Shown here in pieces: positions 1-5,914 of a DNA stretch of 7,108 bases. Location of the stretch: NCBI GenBank assembly GCA_017615405.1, contig JAGAAE010000117.1, positions 1 through 7,108 of the forward strand, read 5' to 3'. A program made the position numbers and the translations under genes. Below the pieces are notes generated by a model. That model searched no databases and was not told the origin of the DNA. It saw only the letters and a list, made by a program, of their open reading frames with translations. Within the stretch, counting starts at the first letter, position 1. Every line of letters starts with the position of its first letter. Source of the DNA: Clostridia bacterium (lineage in GTDB: Bacteria > Bacillota > Clostridia > Oscillospirales > Acutalibacteraceae).

Positions 1-551
1 ATATAGTTTATTTGATCTTCTGTCAAAACATAGGGGTTACAATCCCATAACATACTCATATAATTCGATAAATCGCGATGATTACAAACGAATACATCCG
101 GTGAATGTGTAGTAACGTTTTTTAACTCTCCTCGATCGCTGAAAGTGATAAAAGAAAATGTTCTGACATCCATATGCAGGTATTCAAGCAATGATTTTAT
201 ATGGGATTTGTTTTGCCGGATAGGATTGTAAAAATGATATTTTGCAATTGTTTTTCTGCCAAAATGATTTTTGCCGGTATAAGTTGTTACCGTCCATTCC
301 TTATTCATTTCATCGCCAAATATATATCCTGCGTAATTCTTATTTTCAAAAACAAATATTCCTTTTTTTGTTATATGCACAATATCGATCTCGGAAGATA
401 TGCCATTATTCCTAGGTACAAACAGATTATTAAGCGTTTTACCGCCGGAACTCATAATGATTTTAGTTGTTAGTTTAAGAGTGACATCCTTTTCGCTCAA
501 AGATCCTTTTAACGAAGGGGAAACTTTAGGAAATTTATGAAAGAAAGACAT
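1..551 (-). CDS. NERD-domain (nuclease-related) protein, partial: 3' end outside window
   Basis: I translated this frame by hand; it runs open from an ATG at 551-549 to the window edge, giving 183 codons. The protein matches the NERD domain, a predicted PD-(D/E)XK-like nuclease fold. Residues 54-56 read EID, residues 64-71 read GIFVFENK (the E-x-K element), and W86 follows. A YNPIRQNKSH block at 108-117 carries the conserved Gln113 and closes the family pattern. The candidate catalytic set is therefore D56, E69, K71 and Q113, all present. The start is fixed by an in-frame TAA six codons upstream, and an AAAGG ribosome-site-like stretch lies about 9 bases before the ATG. NERD proteins often carry helicase, kinase or zinc-finger domains C-terminally; any such domain would be outside the window. 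The gene is AT-richer than its neighbours and sits 105 bases after galU, so it may be an independent accessory gene. Actual nuclease activity is unproven. Confidence 0.85.
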   Translation of the reverse strand, partial: MSFFHKFPKVSPSLKGSLSEKDVTLKLTTKIIMSSGGKTLNNLFVPRNNGISSEIDIVHITKKGIFVFENKNYAGYIFGDEMNKEWTVTTYTGKNHFGRKTIAKYHFYNPIRQNKSHIKSLLEYLHMDVRTFSFITFSDRGELKNVTTHSPDVFVCNHRDLSNYMSMLWDCNPYVLTEDQINY

Positions 552-595
552 AACAATATACCTTTACATTTTCCGGACTGAGTATAAGAATGTAT

Positions 596-602
596 CCTCC
601 TT
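596..602 (-). promoter_or_regulatory. Orphan strong Shine-Dalgarno-like AAGGAGG in the NERD leader
   Basis: On the minus strand AAGGAGG is a near-perfect anti-16S match. It ends 44 bases before the NERD ATG at 551, too far to serve that start. No ATG, GTG or TTG lies at normal spacing from it, and the NERD frame has a stop between the two. It may be chance, the remnant of an older start, or part of a leader element. Confidence 0.25.
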
Positions 603-656
603 GTATATTTTGATAGTTTCAATTTTACGGAGAATACCATTCATCAATTGTGAGTA

Positions 657-1526
657 TTAAAGTCCCTTTACCAGTTCTTTAAGATATTCTTTAAAGTCCT
701 CGCCGATCTCCTTATGGTCAAGGGCGACCTCGACGTTGGCTTTTAAGATACCGAGCTTATTTCCCATATCGTAGCGCTTGCCCGAAAAGTCGACGCCCAT
801 CATCTTTCCGTTCTTTGCCAAAACCTTCATAGCGTCGGTAAGTTGAAGCTCGTTTCCCGCGCCGAGCGGAGTTTTTTCAAGGATGTCAAATATTTCGCTG
901 TCAAGAACACAGCGCCCGAGGACCGAATAATTCGAAAATTTTTCGGAAAGCTTCGGCTTCTCTATCATATCGGTTACTTCAAACAATCTGTCGCCGACGC
1001 TTTCAATTTTTAACGAACTGTATTTTACCAGAAGTTCATCGGGAACGGGTTTTATACCGACAACGCTCTTGCCGTATTGCTCATACGCCTCACATAGTTC
1101 TCCGACGGCGGGTTTTTCGCCGATTATAACGTCGTCGCCGTAAAGAACGGCAAACGGCTCGTCGCCTACAAAATCCTTTGCGCGAAGAACGGCGTCGCCG
1201 AGTCCTCTTGTGACCCTCTGGCGTATATAATAAATATTGGCAAGATTCGCGGTTTTATTAAGGGTTTCGAGCATTTCGGTGTTGCCCCGTTTTTCAAGCA
1301 TCGCTTCAAGTTCGATCGAATGATCGAAATGATCCTCGATAACGCCCTTACCGCGGTTGGTTATAATGAGGATATCGGTTATCCCGGCGTTTACCGCCTC
1401 TTCAACGATATACTGTATCGCAGGTTTGTCTACGATGGGTAACATCTCCTTGGGAAGCGCCTTTGAAGCGGGCAAAACTCTTGTTCCCAGGCCCGCCGCA
1501 GGGATAATAGCTTTTTTGATCTTCAT
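657..1526 (-). CDS. galU: UTP-glucose-1-phosphate uridylyltransferase (UDP-glucose pyrophosphorylase)
   Basis: This enzyme makes UDP-glucose and pyrophosphate from UTP and glucose-1-phosphate in the cytoplasm, supplying glycosyl donors for envelope polysaccharides and glycolipids. The 289-residue length is typical of bacterial GalU. The N-terminal nucleotide-binding signature is intact: G12-L-G-T-R16, then LP, with K22 and the PKEMLP block at 25-30. Further family landmarks are the YGDD metal/uridine segment, VTDMIEKPK, NELQLTDAM, and GKRYDMGNKLG near the C-terminus. GAGGAG lies about 6 bases before the ATG, supporting this start. It is the last gene of the packed minus-strand operon, 20 bases after the RING-finger gene. 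No convincing intrinsic terminator is visible in the 105 bases that follow, so transcription might continue into the NERD gene. The family call is very safe; a paralogue acting on a different sugar cannot be excluded from sequence alone. Confidence 0.97.
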   Translation of the reverse strand: MKIKKAIIPAAGLGTRVLPASKALPKEMLPIVDKPAIQYIVEEAVNAGITDILIITNRGKGVIEDHFDHSIELEAMLEKRGNTEMLETLNKTANLANIYYIRQRVTRGLGDAVLRAKDFVGDEPFAVLYGDDVIIGEKPAVGELCEAYEQYGKSVVGIKPVPDELLVKYSSLKIESVGDRLFEVTDMIEKPKLSEKFSNYSVLGRCVLDSEIFDILEKTPLGAGNELQLTDAMKVLAKNGKMMGVDFSGKRYDMGNKLGILKANVEVALDHKEIGEDFKEYLKELVKGL

Positions 1527-1546
1527 AAATATCTCCTCAAATTATA

Positions 1547-2485
1547 TTACACTCCGGCAAAAGACACTATAACGCCGGGTAAATATCTGACTACCAGAAA
1601 TCCAACCATAAGCATTATAAGGCTTACGCCGCCTTTTTTGCGAAGTCCTTCATCAAAATCCCCATCGCTCGCTTTTAGTTCTTTAATGGACGAAATGACG
1701 TAGTTTCTGTAAATAAGATCGCCGAAAAGACCCATAAGCACCTGAATGATGATCAAAAAGGCAATAAGCGAGAAAAATATGATGATATTCGTTTTTGATA
1801 AACCGGCGAGGTAATCTCTCATCGCCACAGTCATTGTCGACGTTGAACCCGAAAATGTATTTAATCCCGAAAGATAGGGGTACATTATTGTGTAGACGGC
1901 GACCTCAATAGCGCCCATAAGCGCTCCGAAAGTATACATCTTTCTGGAAAGAAGCCACGGAACAGGGAACAAAAACGCCAGAAAATTGAAAAACGTCTTT
2001 TTGCCCGATTTCATTTTTGCAAATTTCGGAATGTATTTATTGGTGTTTGCCATAACGAATTTTTTTGCTTCGTCGGCGGTAACGCCGTCGCCCAGATCGC
2101 AGTCGGGCGCTACGCCGCCCAAAAAGTCGAAAAATACCGCGTTTCCGCCGAATTTTGAAACGTTCGGCGTTCCGCATTTCGGACAGGATGAGGCGTCGCG
2201 GCTGTACTCTTCGCCGCACATCTGACATTTTACCCCGACGTTAGTATCTACCCCCGAATTATCGGGAGTAAATCCGGGCGCAGGGTCTTTTTCACTCTCG
2301 GCTTTTTGCTTGTTCTCATAGCTTTCGTCGGTCCCGTGAAATTGCTCCAACGCACAGTGCCCGAGCGAGTTGTAACATTCGCGGTGATAGGGCGCTCCGC
2401 AGTCGGGACATATTACGACGTCGTCCTCTTTAAAAAGTTTGGCGTGACAGTATTGACACTGCTTGCCCTCAACATCAAAGCTCAT
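1547..2485 (-). CDS. Membrane protein with prokaryotic RING finger, zinc ribbon and DUF2628-like region
   Basis: Function unknown. The 312-residue protein has three parts. Residues 10-44 form a RING-like cysteine/histidine module (C10, C13, C26, C29, H34, C37, C44; CPDCGAPYHREC is the core), resembling the prokaryotic RING finger family 1. A charged, flexible linker follows. A zinc ribbon at 87-104 (C87, C90, C101, C104) comes next. The C-terminal half resembles DUF2628, with the FFNFLAFLFPVPWLLSRKMY stretch at 165-184 followed by hydrophobic segments at about 186-208, 234-258 and 286-310. There is no signal peptide, so the zinc modules are predicted to be cytosolic. GAGGA lies about 8 bases before the ATG, and the start overlaps the NUDIX stop codon by 4 bases (ATGA), indicating translational coupling. 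The zinc modules may bind proteins or nucleic acid, or only stabilise the fold; ubiquitin-ligase activity should not be assumed from RING similarity. Confidence 0.85.
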   Translation of the reverse strand: MSFDVEGKQCQYCHAKLFKEDDVVICPDCGAPYHRECYNSLGHCALEQFHGTDESYENKQKAESEKDPAPGFTPDNSGVDTNVGVKCQMCGEEYSRDASSCPKCGTPNVSKFGGNAVFFDFLGGVAPDCDLGDGVTADEAKKFVMANTNKYIPKFAKMKSGKKTFFNFLAFLFPVPWLLSRKMYTFGALMGAIEVAVYTIMYPYLSGLNTFSGSTSTMTVAMRDYLAGLSKTNIIIFFSLIAFLIIIQVLMGLFGDLIYRNYVISSIKELKASDGDFDEGLRKKGGVSLIMLMVGFLVVRYLPGVIVSFAGV

Positions 2486-3006
2486 ACAAAAGTTCCTCTG
2501 TAATCTTCTATTTTCTCGAAAACACTGTCAAAATAGTGTTCCCCGTAATTATGAAATTCTCCGTTTTCGATCATACCTTCAAGTTCCGGCATTTTGATCC
2601 ATTTTGCGGTGTCGACCTCGCTTTTTTGCAAAACGAGTTTTTCGGCGGGGGTATCGGTCGTCGTTATCCAGACGTCCAAAAACGAATTCTTTCGTTTAAG
2701 GCGCAAAAGCTTGACGAGGTTATCCTTGTTGGCTTTAATTCCGAGTTCCTCGAAAAGTTCCCTTCTTGCCGCCTCAAATGAGGATTCTCCCGATATTGCG
2801 GCACCGCCGGTCGCCGCCCATTCGCCGGGCATAAGTTTTTTCTCGTCCGAACGGCGCTGGATAAGTATCTTTCCGTCGGCGGATATGATCCAGATATGAA
2901 CGACCAGATGGTATTCGCCCGGTCTTAACGTCCCCGTGCCCCTTACGATCCTTCTGCCGGTCGGGTTTCCGTTTGCGTCTAAAACGTCCCAAAGTTCAAC
3001 ATTCAT
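2482..3006 (-). CDS. NUDIX hydrolase (isopentenyl-diphosphate-isomerase-like subgroup)
   Basis: NUDIX enzymes hydrolyse nucleoside diphosphates linked to another group X. The 174-residue protein has a complete NUDIX box: G68, E74, R82-E83-L, E86-E87 and G89-I90, fitting GX5EX7REUXEEXGU. The metal-binding glutamates are therefore intact. The N-terminus (ELWDVLDANGNPTGR, then HLVVHIWI) is characteristic of the subgroup related to isopentenyl-diphosphate isomerase and B. subtilis YfcD, whose substrates are mostly unsettled. The sequence does not show the substrate. The gene overlaps the upstream beta-helix gene by 11 bases and the downstream RING-finger gene by 4 bases, so it is translated from the same message. 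The ribosome site is weak (a GAGG about 13 bases upstream), consistent with coupling to the preceding gene. A role in nucleotide-sugar turnover is suggested only by its neighbours. Confidence 0.93.
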   Translation of the reverse strand: MNVELWDVLDANGNPTGRRIVRGTGTLRPGEYHLVVHIWIISADGKILIQRRSDEKKLMPGEWAATGGAAISGESSFEAARRELFEELGIKANKDNLVKLLRLKRKNSFLDVWITTTDTPAEKLVLQKSEVDTAKWIKMPELEGMIENGEFHNYGEHYFDSVFEKIEDYRGTFV

Positions 3007-3670
3007 CTAAACGTTTTACAACCTCGCCTTGATTTTTATAAATGCTTTTTTCGGGGACGTAGCCTCTGAGCATGGAAAGCGGATAGACAATGGTATTTTT
3101 ACCGATTATCGTCCCGGGATTCATAACGCTTCCGCAACCGATCTCGACGTAGTCGCCTAAAAAAGCGCCTATCTTTCTGATCCCCGTTTCGATCACCTTA
3201 TCGCCCAGCCTTATCTTGACGGGCGTACGGTCGGATTTTATATTGCTCGTTATGGAACCTGCTCCCATATGGGAACGGTAGCCCAAGATCGAGTCGCCGA
3301 CGTAGTTATAGTGAGGGACCTGAACGTTGTTGAAAATTATAACGTTCTTTACCTCGCTTGAATTCCCGACGACACAGTTATCCCCGACGAAGACGCTGCC
3401 TCTTATAAAGGCGCAGTGCCTGACCTGGGTGTTTTCCCCGATTATGCAGGGACCCGTTATGCTTGCGCTTTTTGCAATGGTCGCGCTCTTTGCTGCGAAG
3501 ACCCCATCGCCTAAATCGTCATACCTTTCAGGGTCGAGAGTTTTGGCGTATTCGATAATAAAATCCGAAATATGAGGCAAAACTTCATAAGGATACTCGA
3601 ATTTTTGAAGCAAAGGCGCCGCGGCGGTATTTTCAAGTGAAAAGAGATTCTTGATTTTGATACGATCCAT
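2996..3670 (-). CDS. Left-handed beta-helix (hexapeptide) transferase, GlmU C-terminal-like
   Basis: The 224-residue protein consists mainly of hexapeptide repeats from about residue 57 to 205, with I/V-G-x-x-x spacing (for example ITGPCIIGENTQV and VFVGDNCVVGN). The H120-Y-N-Y-V-G-D segment followed by MGAGSITSN at 135-143 matches the GlmU acetyltransferase active-site region, where a histidine precedes the YLGD-like motif and the GAGT-like motif follows. It lacks the N-terminal G-x-G-T-R nucleotidyltransferase domain of GlmU. In its place is a short helical segment (residues 1-56). Relatives are commonly labelled UDP-N-acetylglucosamine pyrophosphorylase-related, which overstates what the domains support. 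The likely role is acyl transfer to an amino sugar or nucleotide sugar; the substrate is unknown. GGGGAG lies about 6 bases before the ATG. It is the first gene after the promoter at 3705-3733 and leads the operon that ends with galU. Confidence 0.85.
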   Translation of the reverse strand: MDRIKIKNLFSLENTAAAPLLQKFEYPYEVLPHISDFIIEYAKTLDPERYDDLGDGVFAAKSATIAKSASITGPCIIGENTQVRHCAFIRGSVFVGDNCVVGNSSEVKNVIIFNNVQVPHYNYVGDSILGYRSHMGAGSITSNIKSDRTPVKIRLGDKVIETGIRKIGAFLGDYVEIGCGSVMNPGTIIGKNTIVYPLSMLRGYVPEKSIYKNQGEVVKRLDEC

Positions 3671-3704
3671 TTATTCTCCCCGTGTTTATAAGTGATTTTA
3701 GGTT

Positions 3705-3733
3705 ATTATAACAAATTTTTCCGACATTTTCAA
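3705..3733 (-). promoter_or_regulatory. Sigma-70/SigA-type promoter of the minus-strand operon
   Basis: Read on the minus strand, TTGAAA (3733-3728) and TATAAT (3710-3705) are separated by exactly 17 bases. The predicted transcription start is near 3698, leaving a leader of about 28 bases before the beta-helix gene. Its -35 box lies 18 bases from the -35 box of the divergent SRP RNA promoter. Confidence 0.85.
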
Positions 3734-3751
3734 CTTTTATGTAATTTGGTA

Positions 3752-3780
3752 TTGTAAAATTTTGAAACATATATTATAAT
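3752..3780 (+). promoter_or_regulatory. Sigma-70/SigA-type promoter of the SRP RNA (and probably dnaX operon)
   Basis: TTGTAA (3752-3757) and a perfect TATAAT (3775-3780) are separated by 17 bases in AT-rich DNA. The predicted transcription start at about 3786-3788 lies just before the closing helix of the SRP RNA. It is arranged back to back with the minus-strand operon promoter. Confidence 0.85.
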
Positions 3781-3793
3781 AGGTGTTGCAAAT

Positions 3794-3930
3794 TGTATAT
3801 TGAACCGTGCGAATGGGCGGGTCCTGTGCGACGGGACGCTATGAACCATGTCAGGCGGGGAACCGAGCAGCATTAAGTAGTTTTTCCTGTGCGCGCAGTA
3901 AATCGGTTCATTCGTGCGGCTTAATATACA
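3794..3930 (+). ncRNA. ffs: Signal recognition particle RNA (small bacterial type, 4.5S-like)
   Basis: This RNA scaffolds the signal recognition particle, binding Ffh to target membrane proteins co-translationally. The diagnostic apical domain is present. A GGAA tetraloop (3859-3862) sits on a CGG/CCG stem, below which the symmetric internal loop has CAGG at 3852-3855 opposite AGCA at 3866-3869, as in E. coli 4.5S RNA. The outer helix closes well: 3794-3801 pairs perfectly with 3923-3930, and 3805-3815 pairs with 3909-3919 with only G-U wobbles. No room or motif exists for an Alu domain (no UGUAA-type 5' domain), so this is the small type, though with a rather long stem. Its position directly upstream of dnaX is classic Firmicute gene order. 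A GTG-initiated reading frame crosses the whole RNA in phase with dnaX and should not be taken as a protein N-terminus. Exact ends are estimated from pairing. Confidence 0.93.
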
Positions 3931-3940
3931 ATTATTTTTT
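3923..3940 (+). terminator. Probable intrinsic terminator of the SRP RNA
   Basis: The 3' strand of the SRP RNA closing helix is followed, after ATTA, by six Ts at 3935-3940. The lower end of the helix is AU-rich and the T-run starts four bases after it, so the terminator is probably leaky, which would allow transcription into dnaX. Confidence 0.6.
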
Positions 3941-3946
3941 GTGTTC

Positions 3947-3953
3947 GAAGGTG
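3947..3953 (+). promoter_or_regulatory. Ribosome binding site that fixes the dnaX start
   Basis: GAAGGTG lies 6 bases upstream of a TTG at 3960. It supports TTG as the start in preference to the in-frame GTG at 3951, which lies within this site, or the GTG at 3807 inside the SRP RNA. The ATG at 3955 is out of frame. Confidence 0.75.
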
Positions 3954-3959
3954 AATGAT

Positions 3960-5546
3960 TTGGCTTATCAGGCGCTATACAGAAAATATCGCCCGTCGAC
4001 CTTTTCCGAAGTCTACGGTCAGGAGCATATAACCGAGGTCCTGAAATCGGAGCTTAGTTCCGATAAGATCTCCCATGCCTATCTTTTCACCGGAACGAGG
4101 GGAACGGGCAAGACGACCTGCGCGAAAATTCTTGCAAAGGCGGCGAACTGCTTAAATCCCAAGGACGGCAACCCCTGCAACGAATGTGAAATGTGCAGGG
4201 CGATAAACGAGGACACCGTCACCGATATCTGCGAGATCGACGCCGCCTCTAACAACGGCGTAAACGATATAAGACTTTTGCGTGAACAGGTCAATTTCAC
4301 CCCGTCGGTCGCTAAATACCGCGTTTATATCATCGACGAGGTGCATATGCTTTCGACACAGGCGTTCAACGCCCTTCTTAAAACCCTCGAAGAGCCGCCG
4401 AAACACGTTATTTTCGTTCTGGCGACCACCGAAGTACATAAACTCCCCGCCACCGTTCTTTCCCGTTGTCAGCGTTTTGAATTTCGCCGTATCGACCCCG
4501 AGAAGATATGCGAAAGAATTCAGTTTGTAGCCGGAAAAGAGGGCTTTAAGGTCTCGCCGGACGCAGCTTCGCTTATTGCGGCGACCGCAGACGGCGGTAT
4601 GCGTGACGCCCTGTCAATACTCGATCTTTGTGCCTCGGTAACGAAGGATATAACCGAGGATACGGTCGTTTCGGTCTGCGCCATGGCGGGCAACGAATAC
4701 CTGCTTAAATTTGCCGACTATATCAAAAAAAGGGACGTTGAAGCGGCGCTTTTGCTTATTGACGAGCTTCATAATTCCTCGCTCGATATGATGCGCCTCG
4801 TTTCCGAAATAACGAGTCATTTCAGGGACCTGATGATAGCAAAAACTGTAAGGGACAAGACCCTTCCGATAGTCTGTTCGACCAAAAAACTCGAAATGAT
4901 AAAATCTCAGGCGCAGGAATTCTCGCTTGCCGAGATATTGTCGATCCTCGAGGTTTTAAGAGACACTGCCGCAAAGATGCAGGCGGGCAACCACCGTACC
5001 CGGGTCGAAATGATGATCATAAGACTTTGCAACCCCGAACTCGGGAATTCCCTTTCTTCTCTTGAACAGCGCGTAGCGGCGCTCGAATCGGGAAATGCCG
5101 AGCGCCCGAAAACGGTCGCGGCGAGCGAGCCGCCAAAGACGGAAAACCGTGAAAAGGCGCCCGAGGACGTCAAAAAAGAGCAAAAACCGAAGACCGAAAT
5201 AAAGGACGCTCCGAAAGAGAATGCCGGTCCCGACAAACCGATAAAGCAGTGGGACGATATTTTAGCGGAACTTCGCGTGACCTGTCCCATTATCGCGGGT
5301 GTTCTGGGCGGCTCGAAGGCATATATCGAGGGCGAGCGGCTTTTGATAGATGCCAAAAACGAGCAGTTCCGATCTCTTATAAACGGTGAAAACCCGACGT
5401 ACAGGGACGCGATCAAGGCGGCAGCCTCCAAGATACTCGGTAAAAAATACAACTTAGGTCCTTACAAGAAGATAAACGACAAACCGGGCGAGGACAGCGA
5501 TCCGCTTGCCGCATTTGCCCGGAAACTAAATGAACTTGAAGATTAA
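3960..5546 (+). CDS. dnaX: DNA polymerase III subunit gamma/tau (clamp loader ATPase)
   Basis: DnaX is the ATPase of the clamp loader that places the beta clamp on DNA; tau also ties the replicative polymerase to the helicase. From the TTG start the protein is 528 residues and begins MAYQALYRKYRP, the usual family N-terminus. Walker A is GTRGTGKT (45-52). The zinc module is C64, C73, C76 and C79. Walker B is IIDEVH (124-129), and the SRC motif is at 168-170. The helical collar follows to about residue 365, then a Lys/Glu/Pro-rich linker (about 375-425) and a conserved clostridial-type C-terminal domain starting near IKQWDDILAEL. It is the first protein gene after the SRP RNA and stops 26 bases before ybaB. 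Two A-tracts (A7 at 4725-4731, A6 at 5172-5177) could allow slippage to shorter forms, but this is unproven. Identity is essentially certain; only the start needs care. Confidence 0.97.
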   Translation: MAYQALYRKYRPSTFSEVYGQEHITEVLKSELSSDKISHAYLFTGTRGTGKTTCAKILAKAANCLNPKDGNPCNECEMCRAINEDTVTDICEIDAASNNGVNDIRLLREQVNFTPSVAKYRVYIIDEVHMLSTQAFNALLKTLEEPPKHVIFVLATTEVHKLPATVLSRCQRFEFRRIDPEKICERIQFVAGKEGFKVSPDAASLIAATADGGMRDALSILDLCASVTKDITEDTVVSVCAMAGNEYLLKFADYIKKRDVEAALLLIDELHNSSLDMMRLVSEITSHFRDLMIAKTVRDKTLPIVCSTKKLEMIKSQAQEFSLAEILSILEVLRDTAAKMQAGNHRTRVEMMIIRLCNPELGNSLSSLEQRVAALESGNAERPKTVAASEPPKTENREKAPEDVKKEQKPKTEIKDAPKENAGPDKPIKQWDDILAELRVTCPIIAGVLGGSKAYIEGERLLIDAKNEQFRSLINGENPTYRDAIKAAASKILGKKYNLGPYKKINDKPGEDSDPLAAFARKLNELED

Positions 5547-5572
5547 AAATCTAAGAAAGATATGGTGATATT

Positions 5573-5914
5573 ATGAAAGTCAGGATCCCGAATTCCGGCG
5601 GACCCGGAAATATGAACCAGATGCTTAAACAGGCGCAGAAAATGCAGGAGGATATGGCCACCCTTCAGGAGGACCTCGAACAGAGAGAGTATTCCGCGAC
5701 CTCGGGCGGCGGCGCCGTTTCGGTCACGGTTGACGGAAAGCATCTTATTAAATCCATAAAGATAAATCCCGACATCATCGACCCCGATGACGCCGAAATG
5801 CTTGAAGATCTCGTAACGGTTGCCGTAAACGAGGCGATCGGAAACGCCGCTAAGACGGCGGAAGAGGAAATGGGCGCCATAACAGGCGGCATCAACCTGC
5901 CCGGTATGTTCTGA
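5573..5914 (+). CDS. ebfC: YbaB/EbfC family nucleoid-associated DNA-binding protein
   Basis: Members of this family are small dimeric DNA-binding proteins that shape the nucleoid. The 113-residue protein has the family pattern. A Gly/Pro/Asn-rich N-terminus leads to NMNQMLKQAQKMQEDM, then a coiled helix. The beta region contains GGGAVSVTVDGKHLIKSIKINPDI, here cited by its ends only (about residues 45-70), and an acidic DPDDAEMLEDLV block comes next. The C-terminal helix ends in a Gly-rich LPGMF tail. GGTGAT lies just upstream of the ATG, and an earlier ATG at 5562 reads into a stop after four codons. Its stop overlaps the recR start by one base (TGATG), so the two are translationally coupled, as in many bacteria where ybaB and recR are adjacent. 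The recR pairing hints at a link to recombination, which is an inference. Confidence 0.95.
   Translation: MKVRIPNSGGPGNMNQMLKQAQKMQEDMATLQEDLEQREYSATSGGGAVSVTVDGKHLIKSIKINPDIIDPDDAEMLEDLVTVAVNEAIGNAAKTAEEEMGAITGGINLPGMF

Noticed and set aside
201..473. A 90-codon plus-strand frame with many hydrophobic and Cys residues
   Set aside because: It is antisense to the NERD-domain gene, whose minus-strand translation matches a known family; no ribosome site supports the plus frame.
552..656. Possible galU terminator in the galU-NERD gap
   Set aside because: Only a weak five-base AATTG/CAATT pairing could be found, with no adjacent T-run on the minus strand.
1986..2225. Plus-strand frame of 79 codons opposite the RING-finger gene
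   Set aside because: The minus strand encodes clear zinc and membrane motifs with coupled starts; this frame has no recognisable features.
3807..3959. N-terminal 51-residue extension of DnaX from a GTG
   Set aside because: It overlaps the SRP RNA completely, has no family similarity, and the ribosome site at 3947-3953 points to the TTG at 3960.
4907..5452. Long 181-codon minus-strand frame inside dnaX
   Set aside because: It is the reverse-frame shadow of a GC-rich coding region; composition is low-complexity Ser/Phe/Ala and no ribosome site is seen.
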